DNA from: Rhodalgimonas zhirmunskyi
GTDB lineage: Bacteria > Pseudomonadota > Alphaproteobacteria > Rhodobacterales > Rhodobacteraceae
NCBI GenBank assembly: GCA_030848925.1
Contig: JANFFA010000001.1
Span: 1,450,615-1,514,614, forward strand
Direction: 5' to 3'
Length of the DNA stretch: 64,000 bases
Made by a program: the position numbers and the translations under genes. The notes beneath the pieces are model-generated. The model searched no databases. It saw only the letters and a program-made list of their open reading frames with translations, and was not told where the DNA came from. Positions 26,841 through 35,990 of this stretch are shown here, piece by piece (within the stretch, counting starts at the first letter, position 1; the number at the start of each line of letters is the position of its first letter).

Positions 26841-26886
26841 CATTGTCGATTTGGATACAGCCCGAAAACGCCGGGGCCAGAGGCGA

Positions 26887-27855
26887 CTAGGGGCGCGGGG
26901 TCTCGCCCGACAGAAGGCTGCGATAGACCGGCATATCGAGATTACCGCCAGACAGCACCACGCCGACACGGCGGCCAGTGTTGCGCTCTTTTTCCTGCAT
27001 CGCCAGCGCCAGCGCGGCGGCCCCTGCCCCTTCGGCAATGTTGTGCGTGGCGGTATAGAACAGGCGGATGGCCGCGGCGATTTCGTCATCACTGACGGCG
27101 CCGATGCGCGCTGCTTTGCGTGAATAGATGTCGAAGGCTGCTTGAACCGGGACGCGCACGGCCATGCCATCGGCGAAGGTGTCGGCGGAATTGGTTTCCA
27201 CCAGATGCCCCGCCTCGACCGACAATTTCGCCCCAGCCGCGCCCTCGGCCACGACGCCGACGATCTCCGTATCAAATCCAAGCGCATCACGCGCCGCGAT
27301 GGTGCCGCACAGCCCCGAGCCGCAGCCAATCGGCACGTAGACCACATCGAGATCGGGCCATGCGCTGAACAGCTCATACCCATAGGTCGCCACACCACGC
27401 ACCAGTTCCTTGTGAAAGGGTGGCACGGGAAAGAGCGGCTCGGTTTCGGCGATGCGCATCGCTTCTTCGCGGGCTTCGTCGAAATCGTCGCCATGCTCGA
27501 TCAACTCGGCGCCATAGGCGCGCATCGCGGCGTTCTTTTCGACGGAGTTGCCGCGCGGCACCAGAACCTTAGCGCGCAGACCGCGTTCGGTGGCGGCGCG
27601 GGCTTGGGATTGGCCATGGTTGCCCCGCGTGGCAGTGACGATGCCCTGCATGTCGGGGTGGGTGCGGGTGAGCCAATCCATGAACGTAACCCCGCCGCGC
27701 ACCTTGAAGGCGCCGGTGGGGGCGTGGTTCTCATGCTTGACGACGACGGTTGCCCCCAACGCTTCGCCCAGCAATGGCCAGTCGAGTGCGGGGGTGGGCG
27801 GAACGCTGCGCGAAACCAGCGCGTGGGCGGCTTCGAGGTCCTGGATTGTGAACAT
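26887..27855 (-). CDS. PLP-dependent threonine/serine dehydratase-like enzyme
   Basis: Fold-type II pyridoxal-phosphate enzyme of 322 residues. The PLP lysine sits in GAFKVRGG (about residue 50), the substrate loop is ATRGNHGQS, and the phosphate-binding glycine loop is PIGCGSGLCG. Start ATG 27855 follows an AGGA site. Family members deaminate threonine or serine, and some act on hydroxyectoine breakdown products. No neighbouring pathway genes identify the substrate here. It lacks the C-terminal regulatory ACT domain of IlvA, so a catabolic role is more likely than isoleucine synthesis. Confidence 0.85.
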   Translation of the reverse strand: MFTIQDLEAAHALVSRSVPPTPALDWPLLGEALGATVVVKHENHAPTGAFKVRGGVTFMDWLTRTHPDMQGIVTATRGNHGQSQARAATERGLRAKVLVPRGNSVEKNAAMRAYGAELIEHGDDFDEAREEAMRIAETEPLFPVPPFHKELVRGVATYGYELFSAWPDLDVVYVPIGCGSGLCGTIAARDALGFDTEIVGVVAEGAAGAKLSVEAGHLVETNSADTFADGMAVRVPVQAAFDIYSRKAARIGAVSDDEIAAAIRLFYTATHNIAEGAGAAALALAMQEKERNTGRRVGVVLSGGNLDMPVYRSLLSGETPRP

Positions 27856-27911
27856 GGGGGATCCTGCGTCTTGTCTCACCAAAGATCAGACCAAGAGTGG
27901 CAGGAGTGTCA

Positions 27912-27930
27912 GGCGGGGTAAACCCCCGCC
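27912..27930 (-). terminator. Terminator after the DUF1150 gene
   Basis: Stem GGCGGGG / CCCCGCC (27912-27918 with 27924-27930) with a 5-base loop, 14 bases past the DUF1150 stop on the minus strand. No strong T tract follows. Confidence 0.5.
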
Positions 27931-27943
27931 CTATTCAGAAAGC

Positions 27944-28174
27944 TCAGTGCACCGTGACCGGTGCCAGATCGTTTTGCCGGGCCAGTACAAAAGCCATCGC
28001 CCGATCGCGCACCAGCGCGAGTTGCATGCCGTCTTCGGCACGGTGCACGGCATAGAGGCTTTCCACCCCCTGCACTTCGTCGCGCACCTCTTGCGGCAGG
28101 TCTTTCACCGCCACTTTGCGCACGTAAACGATCCGGTTTTCGTCAGCGGCGCCAAAATCAAACTTCGTATCCAT
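27944..28174 (-). CDS. DUF1150 family protein
   Basis: 76-residue acidic protein of the DUF1150 family, a small alphaproteobacterial family with no assigned function. The family core is visible as RIVYVRKVAVKDLP and LYAVHRAEDGMQLALV. It is encoded 3 bases after the hsp20 stop, a pairing conserved in related genomes. Induction and function together with the small heat-shock protein are inferred from this linkage. Confidence 0.85.
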   Translation of the reverse strand: MDTKFDFGAADENRIVYVRKVAVKDLPQEVRDEVQGVESLYAVHRAEDGMQLALVRDRAMAFVLARQNDLAPVTVH

Positions 28175-28177
28175 GAC

Positions 28178-28591
28178 TTACCCTTTCCTGATATTGATCC
28201 GCTGCACTACCGCCTCGGGCGCGGCCCGGGTCAGATCAACATGCAGCAAACCGTTTTCCATGATCGCTTCACCCACCTCGACCCCATCGGCCAAGACAAA
28301 GCTGCGCTGGAACTGCCGCGCGGCGATGCCACGGTGCAGGAAGATGCGCCCTTCGTATTCGTCCGATTGGCGACCACGGATCACCAGTTGACGATCCTCA
28401 AGCGTGATCGAGAGATCGTTTTCGGCGAACCCGGCCACAGCCAGCGTGATGCGATAGGAGTTTTGCGAGGTCTGTTCTATATTGAAGGGCGGGTAGCCTT
28501 CGTTGCCGGATTTGGCATTGCGTTCAAGAAGGCGCTCCAGATCTTCGAAGCCAAGCATGTAGGGGTGTGACCCCAGAGAGAGTTTTGTCAT
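28178..28591 (-). CDS. Small heat-shock protein (Hsp20/alpha-crystallin, IbpA-like)
   Basis: ATP-independent holdase chaperone of 137 residues. The alpha-crystallin domain spans about 38-125: YRITLAVAGFAENDLSITLEDRQLVIRG and the GLLHVDLTRAAPE strand. The N-terminus MTKLSLGSHP is typical of the family, and the start at 28591 was chosen on that basis. The upstream sequence carries TTGACA near 28663 and CTTGAA near 28612 on the minus strand, but no complete heat-shock promoter can be claimed. DUF1150 follows in the same operon. Confidence 0.93.
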   Translation of the reverse strand: MTKLSLGSHPYMLGFEDLERLLERNAKSGNEGYPPFNIEQTSQNSYRITLAVAGFAENDLSITLEDRQLVIRGRQSDEYEGRIFLHRGIAARQFQRSFVLADGVEVGEAIMENGLLHVDLTRAAPEAVVQRINIRKG

Positions 28592-28807
28592 CGACACGGC
28601 CCTTATCAGGTTCAAGCGACAGTGTTATGCGGCCCCGTCAGCGGCAGCCGCGTCTTGTCAAAATATGGGGCGGCAAGGCCGCTTGCGCAAGAGAATGATG
28701 CGAATGCGAGGCAAGGCTTTGAGATTCCGGGCTGAACGCCTATCTTACAGCAGGGGATCAGACCGGAGAATCATCCGGGAAACAACAACTTCGGGGAAAT
28801 TGCCACG

Positions 28808-29032
28808 ATGAACGCGCCTTCCGATATCTCGATGAAGACCGATGATGTTCTGCGGGTGGAGTTGGAGGTGTTTCGCCGCGAGCATCGAGACCTTGATGAA
28901 GCCATCGAAGCGCTGGTGGATCGCGGAACGGCGGACCAGCTGACGATCAAGCGGCTGAAGAAACAAAAGCTGGCTCTGAAGGACAAGATTGCCCTGATCG
29001 AAGATCGCCTGACGCCCGATATCATTGCCTGA
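28808..29032 (+). CDS. DUF465 (YdcH-like) small helical protein
   Basis: 74-residue alpha-helical protein of the DUF465 family. The motif HRDLDEAIEALVDRG followed by TIKRLKKQKLALKDKI is characteristic, and the sequence predicts a helical hairpin. Function of the family is unknown. An internal Met (SMKTDD) offers an alternative start 8 codons later. It stands alone between the hsp20 control region and purE. Confidence 0.85.
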   Translation: MNAPSDISMKTDDVLRVELEVFRREHRDLDEAIEALVDRGTADQLTIKRLKKQKLALKDKIALIEDRLTPDIIA

Positions 29033-29123
29033 TATCCTTGGCTGATGGGCGCATTGCACAGACCCGTGAATTGCCTATAGTGCGGCCTTCCTGAAATCCC
29101 TTCCAAAACCTTGGGGACATATC

Positions 29124-29612
29124 ATGAGCGATGTGAAAGTCGGTATCATCATGGGCAGCCAGAGCGACTGGCCCACGATGAAAGAGGCCGCGGATATTCT
29201 CGATGAACTGGGCGTGGCCTACGAAGCCAAGATCGTCTCGGCGCATCGCACGCCCGACCGGCTTTGGGAGTATGGCAAGAGTGCCGTGGCGCGTGGGCTG
29301 CACGTGATCATCGCAGGCGCGGGCGGGGCGGCGCACCTGCCGGGCATGATGGCATCGAAAACACGGGTGCCGGTGATCGGCGTGCCGGTGCAGACGCGGG
29401 CGCTTTCGGGTGTCGACAGCCTTTATTCCATCGTGCAGATGCCCAAGGGTTTCCCGGTGGCGACAATGGCGATCGGATCGGCGGGCGCGGCCAACGCGGG
29501 GCTGATGGCGGCGGGTATCCTTGCGATATCGGACGCGGAATTGGCACAGCGCTTGGACGCTTGGCGCGAGGCGCTTTCGGCCTCGATCCCCGAGGAGCCA
29601 AGCGATGACTGA
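29124..29612 (+). CDS. purE: 5-(carboxyamino)imidazole ribonucleotide mutase
   Basis: Converts N5-CAIR to CAIR in purine synthesis. The 162-residue class I PurE begins [14 protein letters not shown] and contains SAHRTPDRL, the [12 protein letters not shown] loop and [22 protein letters not shown], all of which form the active site. It overlaps purK by 8 bases, so the substrate-producing and consuming enzymes are translated together. Confidence 0.97.
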   Translation: MSDVKVGIIMGSQSDWPTMKEAADILDELGVAYEAKIVSAHRTPDRLWEYGKSAVARGLHVIIAGAGGAAHLPGMMASKTRVPVIGVPVQTRALSGVDSLYSIVQMPKGFPVATMAIGSAGAANAGLMAAGILAISDAELAQRLDAWREALSASIPEEPSDD

Positions 29613-30675
29613 GCCCCTCGCCCCCGGATCGGTGATCGGTATTCTTGGCGGTGGCCAGTTGGGCCGCATGCTTTCGGTTGCGGCGGCGCGGCTGGGGTTC
29701 AAGACCGCGATTTTCGAGCCGGGCGGCGATTGCCCGGCAAGCCATGTAGCGAATTTCCACTTGCAGGCCGGGTATGACGACACGGCGGCGCTGACGCGCT
29801 TTGCCGAAAGTGTCGATGTCATCACCTATGAATTCGAAAACATTCCGACCTCGGCGCTTGACGTGCTGGAAAAGCTGCGCCCGATTCATCCGGGCCGCGA
29901 AGCATTGCGCGTGAGCCAAGACCGGATCATCGAAAAGGATTTCCTGACCGGGCTTGGCCTGACCACCGCGCCCTACCGGGCGGTGAATTCCGAAGACGAC
30001 CTGCGCGCGGCGCTGGACGAGATCGGTGCGCCGGCGATCCTCAAGACCTGTCGTTTCGGCTATGACGGCAAGGGGCAGGCACGGCTGTCGTCGGCAGAGG
30101 ATGCGACGCAGGCCTGGGCCGATATGCAGGGCGCGCCCTCGGTGCTGGAAGGGTTCGTCGAGTTCTCGCACGAGGTGTCGGTCATTGCGGCGCGCGGCGC
30201 GAACGGCGAGGTCGCCTGTTTCGATCCGGGTGAAAACGTGCACCGCGAAGGCATTTTGCGCACCACCACCGTGCCGGCGCGGCTTTCGGCCAGCCAACGC
30301 ACCGATGCGGTGCTGCTTGCCGGTAGGATCCTCAATGCGCTGGATTACGTCGGCGTCATAGGGGTGGAGCTTTTCGTCACACCACAGGGCCTGATCGTGA
30401 ACGAGATCGCGCCGCGGGTGCATAACTCGGGCCATTGGACGCAGCAGGGCTGTGCTGTGGACCAGTTTGAGCAGCATATCCGCGCCGTCGCGGGCTGGCC
30501 GTTGGGCGATGGTGGGCGCTATGCCGACGTGGTGATGGAGAACCTGATCGGCGACGACATGGACCGTATTCCGGGCCTTGCGCGCAACGCGAATGTTGCG
30601 ATCCACCTTTACGGCAAGGCCGATGTGAAGCCCGGTCGCAAGATGGGGCATGTGAACCGGGTGATCCTGTCCTGA
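29605..30675 (+). CDS. purK: 5-(carboxyamino)imidazole ribonucleotide synthase
   Basis: ATP-grasp ligase that carboxylates AIR to N5-CAIR. The 356-residue product begins with the Rossmann-like [13 protein letters not shown] and contains [38 protein letters not shown] and [14 protein letters not shown]. Start ATG 29605 lies 8 bases inside purE. Downstream there are two hairpins and a 271-base space. Confidence 0.97.
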   Translation: MTEPLAPGSVIGILGGGQLGRMLSVAAARLGFKTAIFEPGGDCPASHVANFHLQAGYDDTAALTRFAESVDVITYEFENIPTSALDVLEKLRPIHPGREALRVSQDRIIEKDFLTGLGLTTAPYRAVNSEDDLRAALDEIGAPAILKTCRFGYDGKGQARLSSAEDATQAWADMQGAPSVLEGFVEFSHEVSVIAARGANGEVACFDPGENVHREGILRTTTVPARLSASQRTDAVLLAGRILNALDYVGVIGVELFVTPQGLIVNEIAPRVHNSGHWTQQGCAVDQFEQHIRAVAGWPLGDGGRYADVVMENLIGDDMDRIPGLARNANVAIHLYGKADVKPGRKMGHVNRVILS

Positions 30676-30694
30676 TCCCCTTCCCTGATTTCCG

Positions 30695-30731
30695 GCCCCG
30701 GTTTCGACCGGGGCGAAAGACCGGGTCTTTC
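30695..30731 (+). terminator. Tandem hairpins after purK
   Basis: First hairpin GCCCCGGT-TTCG-ACCGGGGC (30695-30714), an 8-bp stem capped by a stable UUCG tetraloop. It is followed at once by GAAAGACC/GGTCTTTC (30715-30731). Together they probably end purEK transcription. The rest of 30732-30946 shows no gene and probably holds the promoter of the acyltransferase. Confidence 0.6.
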
Positions 30732-30946
30732 AGCGAAAAAGTTAAGCTGAGCCTTCGATTTCGGTGGCGAGATCGCGGTGCGACTTTTTCAACAGTTGTC
30801 CTTACGTAAAGGTTTTTCGTTGTAACCCTGAGCCAATTGGCCGATAGAGCCACAGTCTCGCGGTTCGAAACCGACAGTTCCCAGCGGCAGAGGCTAATTC
30901 CATCGCCAACCGGGCAAACCGGACCGGCCAGCTGCGTCAGGACACT

Positions 30947-31720
30947 ATGACCAACGACCCCAATTCGCGCGATACAGTCCCCACGGCCATCGATCCTTTT
31001 CCTATCAGGGCGATCAAGCGCAGCGTGCTGGTCGTGCTGGGGCCGTTCTATTTCCTTTATATCGCGTTCGTGCCGTTGCTTTGTGCAAGGCGCAAGGGGT
31101 TTCGCGGCTGGTACTGGCGGCTTGTCAAACGCGCCTGTTCGCGGCTCTTGTGGTTGCTGAGCATCCGCGCCGAAATGTCGGACGCGGACAAGCGCGCGCT
31201 GGCCGAGGATACCGGCAGCATCATCGTGATCAATCACCGCAGTCACCTTGACGGGTTCATCCTGATGGATGTCGTTCCCGATGAGAAATGGTTCACCTTT
31301 GCCGCCAAGAAAGAGCTTTGTGACTCCAAGCTGTTGCACACCGGGTTCACCGGGGCGGGGCTGGTCGAGATTGATCGCAACAGCGGCAAGGTGGCGATGG
31401 GAACGCTGAGCAAGGCCGTGCGCGACATGCCTACGCGCCGCTCTGTGGTGCTGTTTCCGGAAGGCACGCGGACCAAGGGCGAATCCTTGGGTGAGTTCAA
31501 GGCCGGGGCGGTTCTGGTGGCGCGCGAAACCGGGCGCACGATCCGCCCGATCGTTATCCATGCCTCGGATCGGCTACAGCCGCGCGGCAAGTTCTTTCCC
31601 CGAAGCGGGACCATCCGGGTCGAAGCGCTTGCGCCGTTCGTGTGCGATTTGAAGGCCTCGGTTGACGAAGATGTCGCCCGGCTGCGCGCTGCCATGATGG
31701 CCGTATTCGACGACGGTTAA
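30947..31720 (+). CDS. 1-acyl-sn-glycerol-3-phosphate acyltransferase family protein
   Basis: PlsC-type acyltransferase of 257 residues with the catalytic HX4D motif in NHRSHLDGF (about residues 92-100) and the phosphate-binding FPEGTR block (about 168-173). A hydrophobic segment near residues 25-45 anchors it to the membrane. It likely makes phosphatidic acid or acylates another lysophospholipid; the acceptor is uncertain. It is convergent with bztD. Confidence 0.87.
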   Translation: MTNDPNSRDTVPTAIDPFPIRAIKRSVLVVLGPFYFLYIAFVPLLCARRKGFRGWYWRLVKRACSRLLWLLSIRAEMSDADKRALAEDTGSIIVINHRSHLDGFILMDVVPDEKWFTFAAKKELCDSKLLHTGFTGAGLVEIDRNSGKVAMGTLSKAVRDMPTRRSVVLFPEGTRTKGESLGEFKAGAVLVARETGRTIRPIVIHASDRLQPRGKFFPRSGTIRVEALAPFVCDLKASVDEDVARLRAAMMAVFDDG

Positions 31721-31776
31721 CGACGACAGCAAGGGCGCAAGATCGGCCCCCGCAACGAAGCAATCCCACCAAAGCA

Positions 31777-31805
31777 AATCGGCCGGAGCATTGCCCCGGC
31801 CGATT
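31777..31805. terminator. Bidirectional terminator between the acyltransferase gene and bztD
   Basis: Perfect 10-bp stem AATCGGCCGG / CCGGCCGATT (31777-31786 with 31796-31805), loop of 9 bases, between convergent genes. It can serve both strands. Confidence 0.75.
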
Positions 31806-31825
31806 CGTTCAATATGTGATGGCGC

Positions 31826-32617
31826 TCAGTGGCCGAGGATCTGGCTGAGGAACAGCTTGGTGCGTTCGCTCTTGGGGTTGTTGAAGAACTCTTCCGGCTC
31901 GTTCTGTTCCACGATCTGGCCCGCGTCCATGAAGATAACGCGGTTGGCGACCTGACGCGCAAAGCCCATCTCGTGGGTCACGCAGAGCATGGTCATGCCC
32001 TCTTCGGCCAGTTCGATCATGGTGTCGAGCACCTCTTTGATCATCTCGGGGTCAAGCGCCGACGTGGGTTCGTCGAACAGCATGATCCGCGGCCGCATGC
32101 AGAGCGATCGGGCAATTGCCACACGCTGCTGCTGACCACCCGAAAGCTGACCGGGGTACTTGTCGGCCTGTTCGGGGATCTTCACCTTTTCGAGGAAATG
32201 CATCGCGGTTTCCTCGGCCTCGCGCTTGGGAACCTTGCGGACCCAGATCGGCGCGAGCGTGCAGTTTTCGAGAATGGTGAGATGCGGGAAGAGGTTGAAG
32301 TGCTGGAACACCATCCCGACCTCGGAGCGGATCTTGTCGATGTTCTTGAGATCCGACGAAAGCACGGTGCCATCCACCGTGATCTTGCCCTGCTGATGCT
32401 CTTCCAGCGCGTTGATGCAGCGGATGAGCGTCGATTTGCCCGAGCCCGAAGGCCCCGCAATCACGATCCGCTCGCCGCGATTGACCGTCAGGTCAATGTC
32501 GCGGAGCACGTGAAACGCGCCATACCACTTGTTCATCTTTTCGATCTCGATCGCGACCTCGTCCGAGACCTGCATTTTCGAGCGATCGACTTGTCGTTCC
32601 ATTGCGAGTTCTGACAT
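31826..32617 (-). CDS. bztD: Amino acid ABC transporter ATP-binding protein (BztD/AapP type)
   Basis: Cytoplasmic ATPase of a polar amino acid importer, 263 residues. Walker A is GPSGSGKST, the signature LSGGQQQR, and Walker [15 protein letters not shown], followed by the H-loop VTHEMGFA. The N-terminal extension (about residues 1-20) is longer than in GlnQ and typical of the Bzt/Aap group. It is the last gene of bztABCD and energises uptake of glutamate, glutamine, aspartate and asparagine by homology. Confidence 0.94.
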   Translation of the reverse strand: MSELAMERQVDRSKMQVSDEVAIEIEKMNKWYGAFHVLRDIDLTVNRGERIVIAGPSGSGKSTLIRCINALEEHQQGKITVDGTVLSSDLKNIDKIRSEVGMVFQHFNLFPHLTILENCTLAPIWVRKVPKREAEETAMHFLEKVKIPEQADKYPGQLSGGQQQRVAIARSLCMRPRIMLFDEPTSALDPEMIKEVLDTMIELAEEGMTMLCVTHEMGFARQVANRVIFMDAGQIVEQNEPEEFFNNPKSERTKLFLSQILGH

Positions 32618-32626
32618 GACCCCTCC

Positions 32627-34480
32627 TTAACGATGGCCGGTGTGGAGCTTGCGCTCGAGATACATTGAGTAGCGAGACATCGAGAAGCAGAAGACGAAGA
32701 ACATCAGCGCGATGAACCCGTAAATCTCCCATACGATGCCGTTCCAGGCCGAATCGGCCCGGATCGCGTTGGAAAGGCCCAGCGGATCCAGCAGGCCGAT
32801 GATCGACACGAGCGTGGTATCCTTGAACAGGCCGATGAAGGTGCTGACGATGCCCGGGATCGAAATCTTGAGCGCCTGCGGCATGATGATCAGACGCTGT
32901 GCCTGCCAGTAGTTGAGGCCAAGACTGTCGGCCCCCTCGTACTGTCCCTTGGGCAGGGCGGCGAGGCCGCCACGCACCACCTCGGCCATGTAGGCAGAGG
33001 CAAAGAGCGTGGCCATGATGATCACCCGCAGGATGATATCGAAACTCGTACCCGGCGGCAGGAAGATGTTGAGCAGCGTCGAGGCCACGAACAGCAGCGT
33101 GATAAGCGGCACGCCGCGGATGAACTCGATAAAGCCCACGCAGAGCGCCTTGAGCAGCGGCAGGTGCGATTGCCGCCCCAGCGCGAGCAGGACACCAATC
33201 GGAAGCGAAAGGGCGATGGACACGACACCAATGGTGAGCGAGAGCATCATACCGCCGAATTGGCGGCTATCGACCGGCCGCAGGCCAATGCGGGCCACGT
33301 CGGCGTAGGTATCTATAACCGCCTCTTTGGTGGCGCGCAGCTTGGCTTCGAGCGTGAGCGCCGTCTCCAGCGCAGCCACGTTTTCGGACGGCACGTCGGC
33401 CTCACCGTTCGCGATCCGCTGATTGAGGGCGCTCAGGCCATTTTCAGTGCGCACGTTTGACACGTCTTGGGGCAAATCGGCGCGCGCCTTGGCGGCCTCT
33501 TCCTCAAGTCGGGGCATGTCCTCGACATTGGTCGAGAGTCGTTCGATGCGCTGTCGCAGAGAGTTGAGATCGGAAACCTCGTTCCCGTAGAGGTTCTTTT
33601 CGGCGCGTAGCCCCTTGAGACGCTGGCGAGTCGGTTGAGCGGTGTTGATCAGATTGAGGAAAGCCCCATCGCCCGTTTCCTTGGCTTCAGATTCGGCTTT
33701 CATGATCTCGGCCAGCTCGGCCTGCGTTTCCGCCAATTCGGCGTCGATGCGGGCAAGTTCGGCGGTCCTGTCAGCGATCCGGTCCTGAACCTGTTCGAGT
33801 TTCGCATCGAGGCGTGAAACCCCCAACATATGGTTGATCTGTCCCGAAATGGCGCCAAGGCCCCAGATGAACCAGACGACGACGAAGGCCAGCGCGGCAA
33901 TGATGCCGATCAACGTGCCGCTGGCACGCGACAGGTAGCTAAAGATCACGCCTGCTAGCACGAAACCGACAAGAACGAGGATTGGCGTCCAGATCGGGCC
34001 GCCCCAGAGAAGCCAGGGGAAAAGCACCGGATAGATCGCGGTGAAATACAGCAGCTTCGCGGGAACCTTGTCAGAGAACAGGACAGGTGCGAGCGCGGGC
34101 GCCAGAAGCAGGAAGGCAAGGATTGGACGCCAGTAGAGATCGGCCGGGTAGAAGCCGAAGAACAGCTGCACCCAACGATCATGGATCACGCCCCAGCAGG
34201 CCCCGGCGAAATGACCTTCGCGGCCCATTTCATTCAGGATCCCACGGCATTCGTTCAGCGATTCTGCGTTCCAAGTGGGCGACCAAGCCCACGGCAGCAC
34301 CACAGAGACGATCCATGCGATCAGAATCAGGGAAACCACGGTGAGGATGGTGTTGAACCAGCCCGAGAACAGGTTCTCGCGCATCCAGCCCACGGCGCCG
34401 ACGGTCGATCCCGGTGGCTCGCGTTCGGGAAGCATGGTGTCGCGGACATAGGCGACGGTTTCGGAATGAATGTCGCTCAT
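32627..34480 (-). CDS. bztC: Amino acid ABC transporter permease BztC with long coiled-coil insertion
   Basis: Membrane subunit of the Bzt/Aap acidic amino acid importer. Its 617 residues are about 180 more than usual BztC proteins. Residues 1-220 carry the N-terminal helices typical of this subunit. Residues about 222-400 are an added charged stretch predicted to form coiled coils (for example KLEQVQDRIADR, LAETQAELAEIM, RIERLSTNVEDM). Residues about 405-617 are the standard permease core with the EAA-type loop (AALPKGQYEGADSLGLNYWQ). The reading frame is intact and codon use is like the neighbours. It pairs with BztB and BztD. Confidence 0.93.
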   Translation of the reverse strand: MSDIHSETVAYVRDTMLPEREPPGSTVGAVGWMRENLFSGWFNTILTVVSLILIAWIVSVVLPWAWSPTWNAESLNECRGILNEMGREGHFAGACWGVIHDRWVQLFFGFYPADLYWRPILAFLLLAPALAPVLFSDKVPAKLLYFTAIYPVLFPWLLWGGPIWTPILVLVGFVLAGVIFSYLSRASGTLIGIIAALAFVVVWFIWGLGAISGQINHMLGVSRLDAKLEQVQDRIADRTAELARIDAELAETQAELAEIMKAESEAKETGDGAFLNLINTAQPTRQRLKGLRAEKNLYGNEVSDLNSLRQRIERLSTNVEDMPRLEEEAAKARADLPQDVSNVRTENGLSALNQRIANGEADVPSENVAALETALTLEAKLRATKEAVIDTYADVARIGLRPVDSRQFGGMMLSLTIGVVSIALSLPIGVLLALGRQSHLPLLKALCVGFIEFIRGVPLITLLFVASTLLNIFLPPGTSFDIILRVIIMATLFASAYMAEVVRGGLAALPKGQYEGADSLGLNYWQAQRLIIMPQALKISIPGIVSTFIGLFKDTTLVSIIGLLDPLGLSNAIRADSAWNGIVWEIYGFIALMFFVFCFSMSRYSMYLERKLHTGHR

Positions 34481-34481
34481 A

Positions 34482-35867
34482 TTACCTCTCCACCAGTTTG
34501 ACGCGGTTGTTGTACCAGTTCATCACCGACGAAATCAGAAGCGAGATTGTCAGGTAGATCAGCATGGTCAGAAGCACGGTTTCAAGCTCGCGACCGGTCT
34601 GGTTGAGGGTGATCCCCATCAACGTGCCGGTGATATCCATGTAGCCCACCGCAATCGCGAGAGAGCTGTTCTTGGTGAGGTTCAGATACTGCGAGATGAG
34701 CGGCGGAATAATAACGCGCAGCGCTTGCGGCAGGATCACGAGGTTCATGATCCGCTTGGGACGCAGGCCCAGTGCGGCGGCGGCCTCGGTCTGGCCCGAA
34801 GAAATCGCCATAATGCCAGAGCGGACGATCTCTGCGATAAAGGCAGCGGTATAGAGCGAAAGCGCAAGCCAGAGCGCGATCAGCGAGTTGCGCAGGTGCG
34901 TACCTCCCTGAAAATTGAAGCCTTTCAGAGCAGGGTAACCAAGATGCATGCCAAGGGCATAAGCCGCAATCACGAACGGCAGAACAACCACGGCAAGCCG
35001 GGCCCACCACGTCGTGGGGCGGTCGCCCGTGGCCTGCTGGATGCGGTCGGCACGTTTCTTGATCCGGTGCGAGGCATAAAGCCCGCCGCCAAGAACGATC
35101 AGTAGGACCATCAGGTCGAGGCTGATCTGGATTTTGCCACAGCCAGTGTCGGGCTGTCCCGCCATCGGCCCTTCGGTGGCATAATAGCTGGCGCAAGCCG
35201 CATTATCGGGGTCGGCCCCAATCGGGAAATCGCCAAGACCGGTGCGCCATGTTTCGGCAGGTGCATTGCCATCTTCATCGGGCAGTCTTTGGTGGCCGAA
35301 CAGGATGTCGGGAACGTAAAAGCCCCGATTGGTGAAGGCGACCGAATCAAAGACCTTCATCGTGGCTTCCGGATTTTCGCCCCGGAAGGCCCTTGGGGCG
35401 GGGAAGACCTCAATCATGATCGCCATGGTGAAGACGATCCAGAGAAGCACCGGCACATTGCGGAACATCTCGACATAGACCGTCATGATTCGGCCGACGA
35501 GCCAGTTATTGGAGAGACGCAGGACACCGACGATCACGCCCACGACCGTGGCGGTGATGCAGCCCATGACCGCGACCAGCAGCGTATTCAGCAGGCCGAC
35601 GAAAGCGGCGCGAAGATGCGTGTCGCGTGAATCATAGTCGATCAGACGCTGGTTGATGTCATAACCCGCAGGGTCCGCGAGGAACGAGAATGACGGCTCC
35701 TTACCCAGATCGGCAAGGTTCTGTGCGGTATTCGAGATCAGCCAACCGATCAGGAGAAGAAAGCCAATCAGCGCGACGATCTGGATCGTGATCGATCGAT
35801 AGCGCGTGTCATACAGCAGCTGCGAAAGTCGAAAAGACTCGCGCGGCGGGTCAGTGATCGTGGTCAT
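34482..35867 (-). CDS. bztB: Amino acid ABC transporter permease BztB
   Basis: Second membrane subunit of the glutamate/glutamine/aspartate/asparagine importer, 461 residues. It has an N-terminal helix (about 30-48), a permease stretch interrupted by a periplasmic region of about 120 residues, and the conserved cytoplasmic coupling loop ISSGQTEAAAALGL near residue 370. It is separated from bztC by one base and lies downstream of a strong hairpin after bztA, which probably lowers its expression relative to the binding protein. Confidence 0.94.
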   Translation of the reverse strand: MTTITDPPRESFRLSQLLYDTRYRSITIQIVALIGFLLLIGWLISNTAQNLADLGKEPSFSFLADPAGYDINQRLIDYDSRDTHLRAAFVGLLNTLLVAVMGCITATVVGVIVGVLRLSNNWLVGRIMTVYVEMFRNVPVLLWIVFTMAIMIEVFPAPRAFRGENPEATMKVFDSVAFTNRGFYVPDILFGHQRLPDEDGNAPAETWRTGLGDFPIGADPDNAACASYYATEGPMAGQPDTGCGKIQISLDLMVLLIVLGGGLYASHRIKKRADRIQQATGDRPTTWWARLAVVVLPFVIAAYALGMHLGYPALKGFNFQGGTHLRNSLIALWLALSLYTAAFIAEIVRSGIMAISSGQTEAAAALGLRPKRIMNLVILPQALRVIIPPLISQYLNLTKNSSLAIAVGYMDITGTLMGITLNQTGRELETVLLTMLIYLTISLLISSVMNWYNNRVKLVER

Positions 35868-35953
35868 GCTGACATCCCTGTTGTTCTGTGTCCGGGCTTC
35901 ATGCAGTTGGCGGGGTGTGCCCCGCTCGGAAAGGCCTGGTTATCAGATGTGGC

Positions 35954-35979
35954 GAGGGCGCGGTTTGAACCGCGCCCTC
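35954..35979 (-). terminator. Attenuator-type hairpin between bztA and bztB
   Basis: Perfect 12-bp stem GAGGGCGCGGTT / AACCGCGCCCTC (35954-35965 with 35968-35979) with a 2-base loop, 11 bases after the bztA stop. Such stems after binding-protein genes commonly give partial termination and 3'-end protection, so that BztA is made in excess. The lack of a T tract favours partial termination. Confidence 0.75.
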
Positions 35980-35990
35980 AATCCAAGTGC

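Noticed and set aside
28592..28807. RNA thermometer (ROSE type) before hsp20
   Set aside because: The leader is short and no clear anti-Shine-Dalgarno stem could be drawn by eye.
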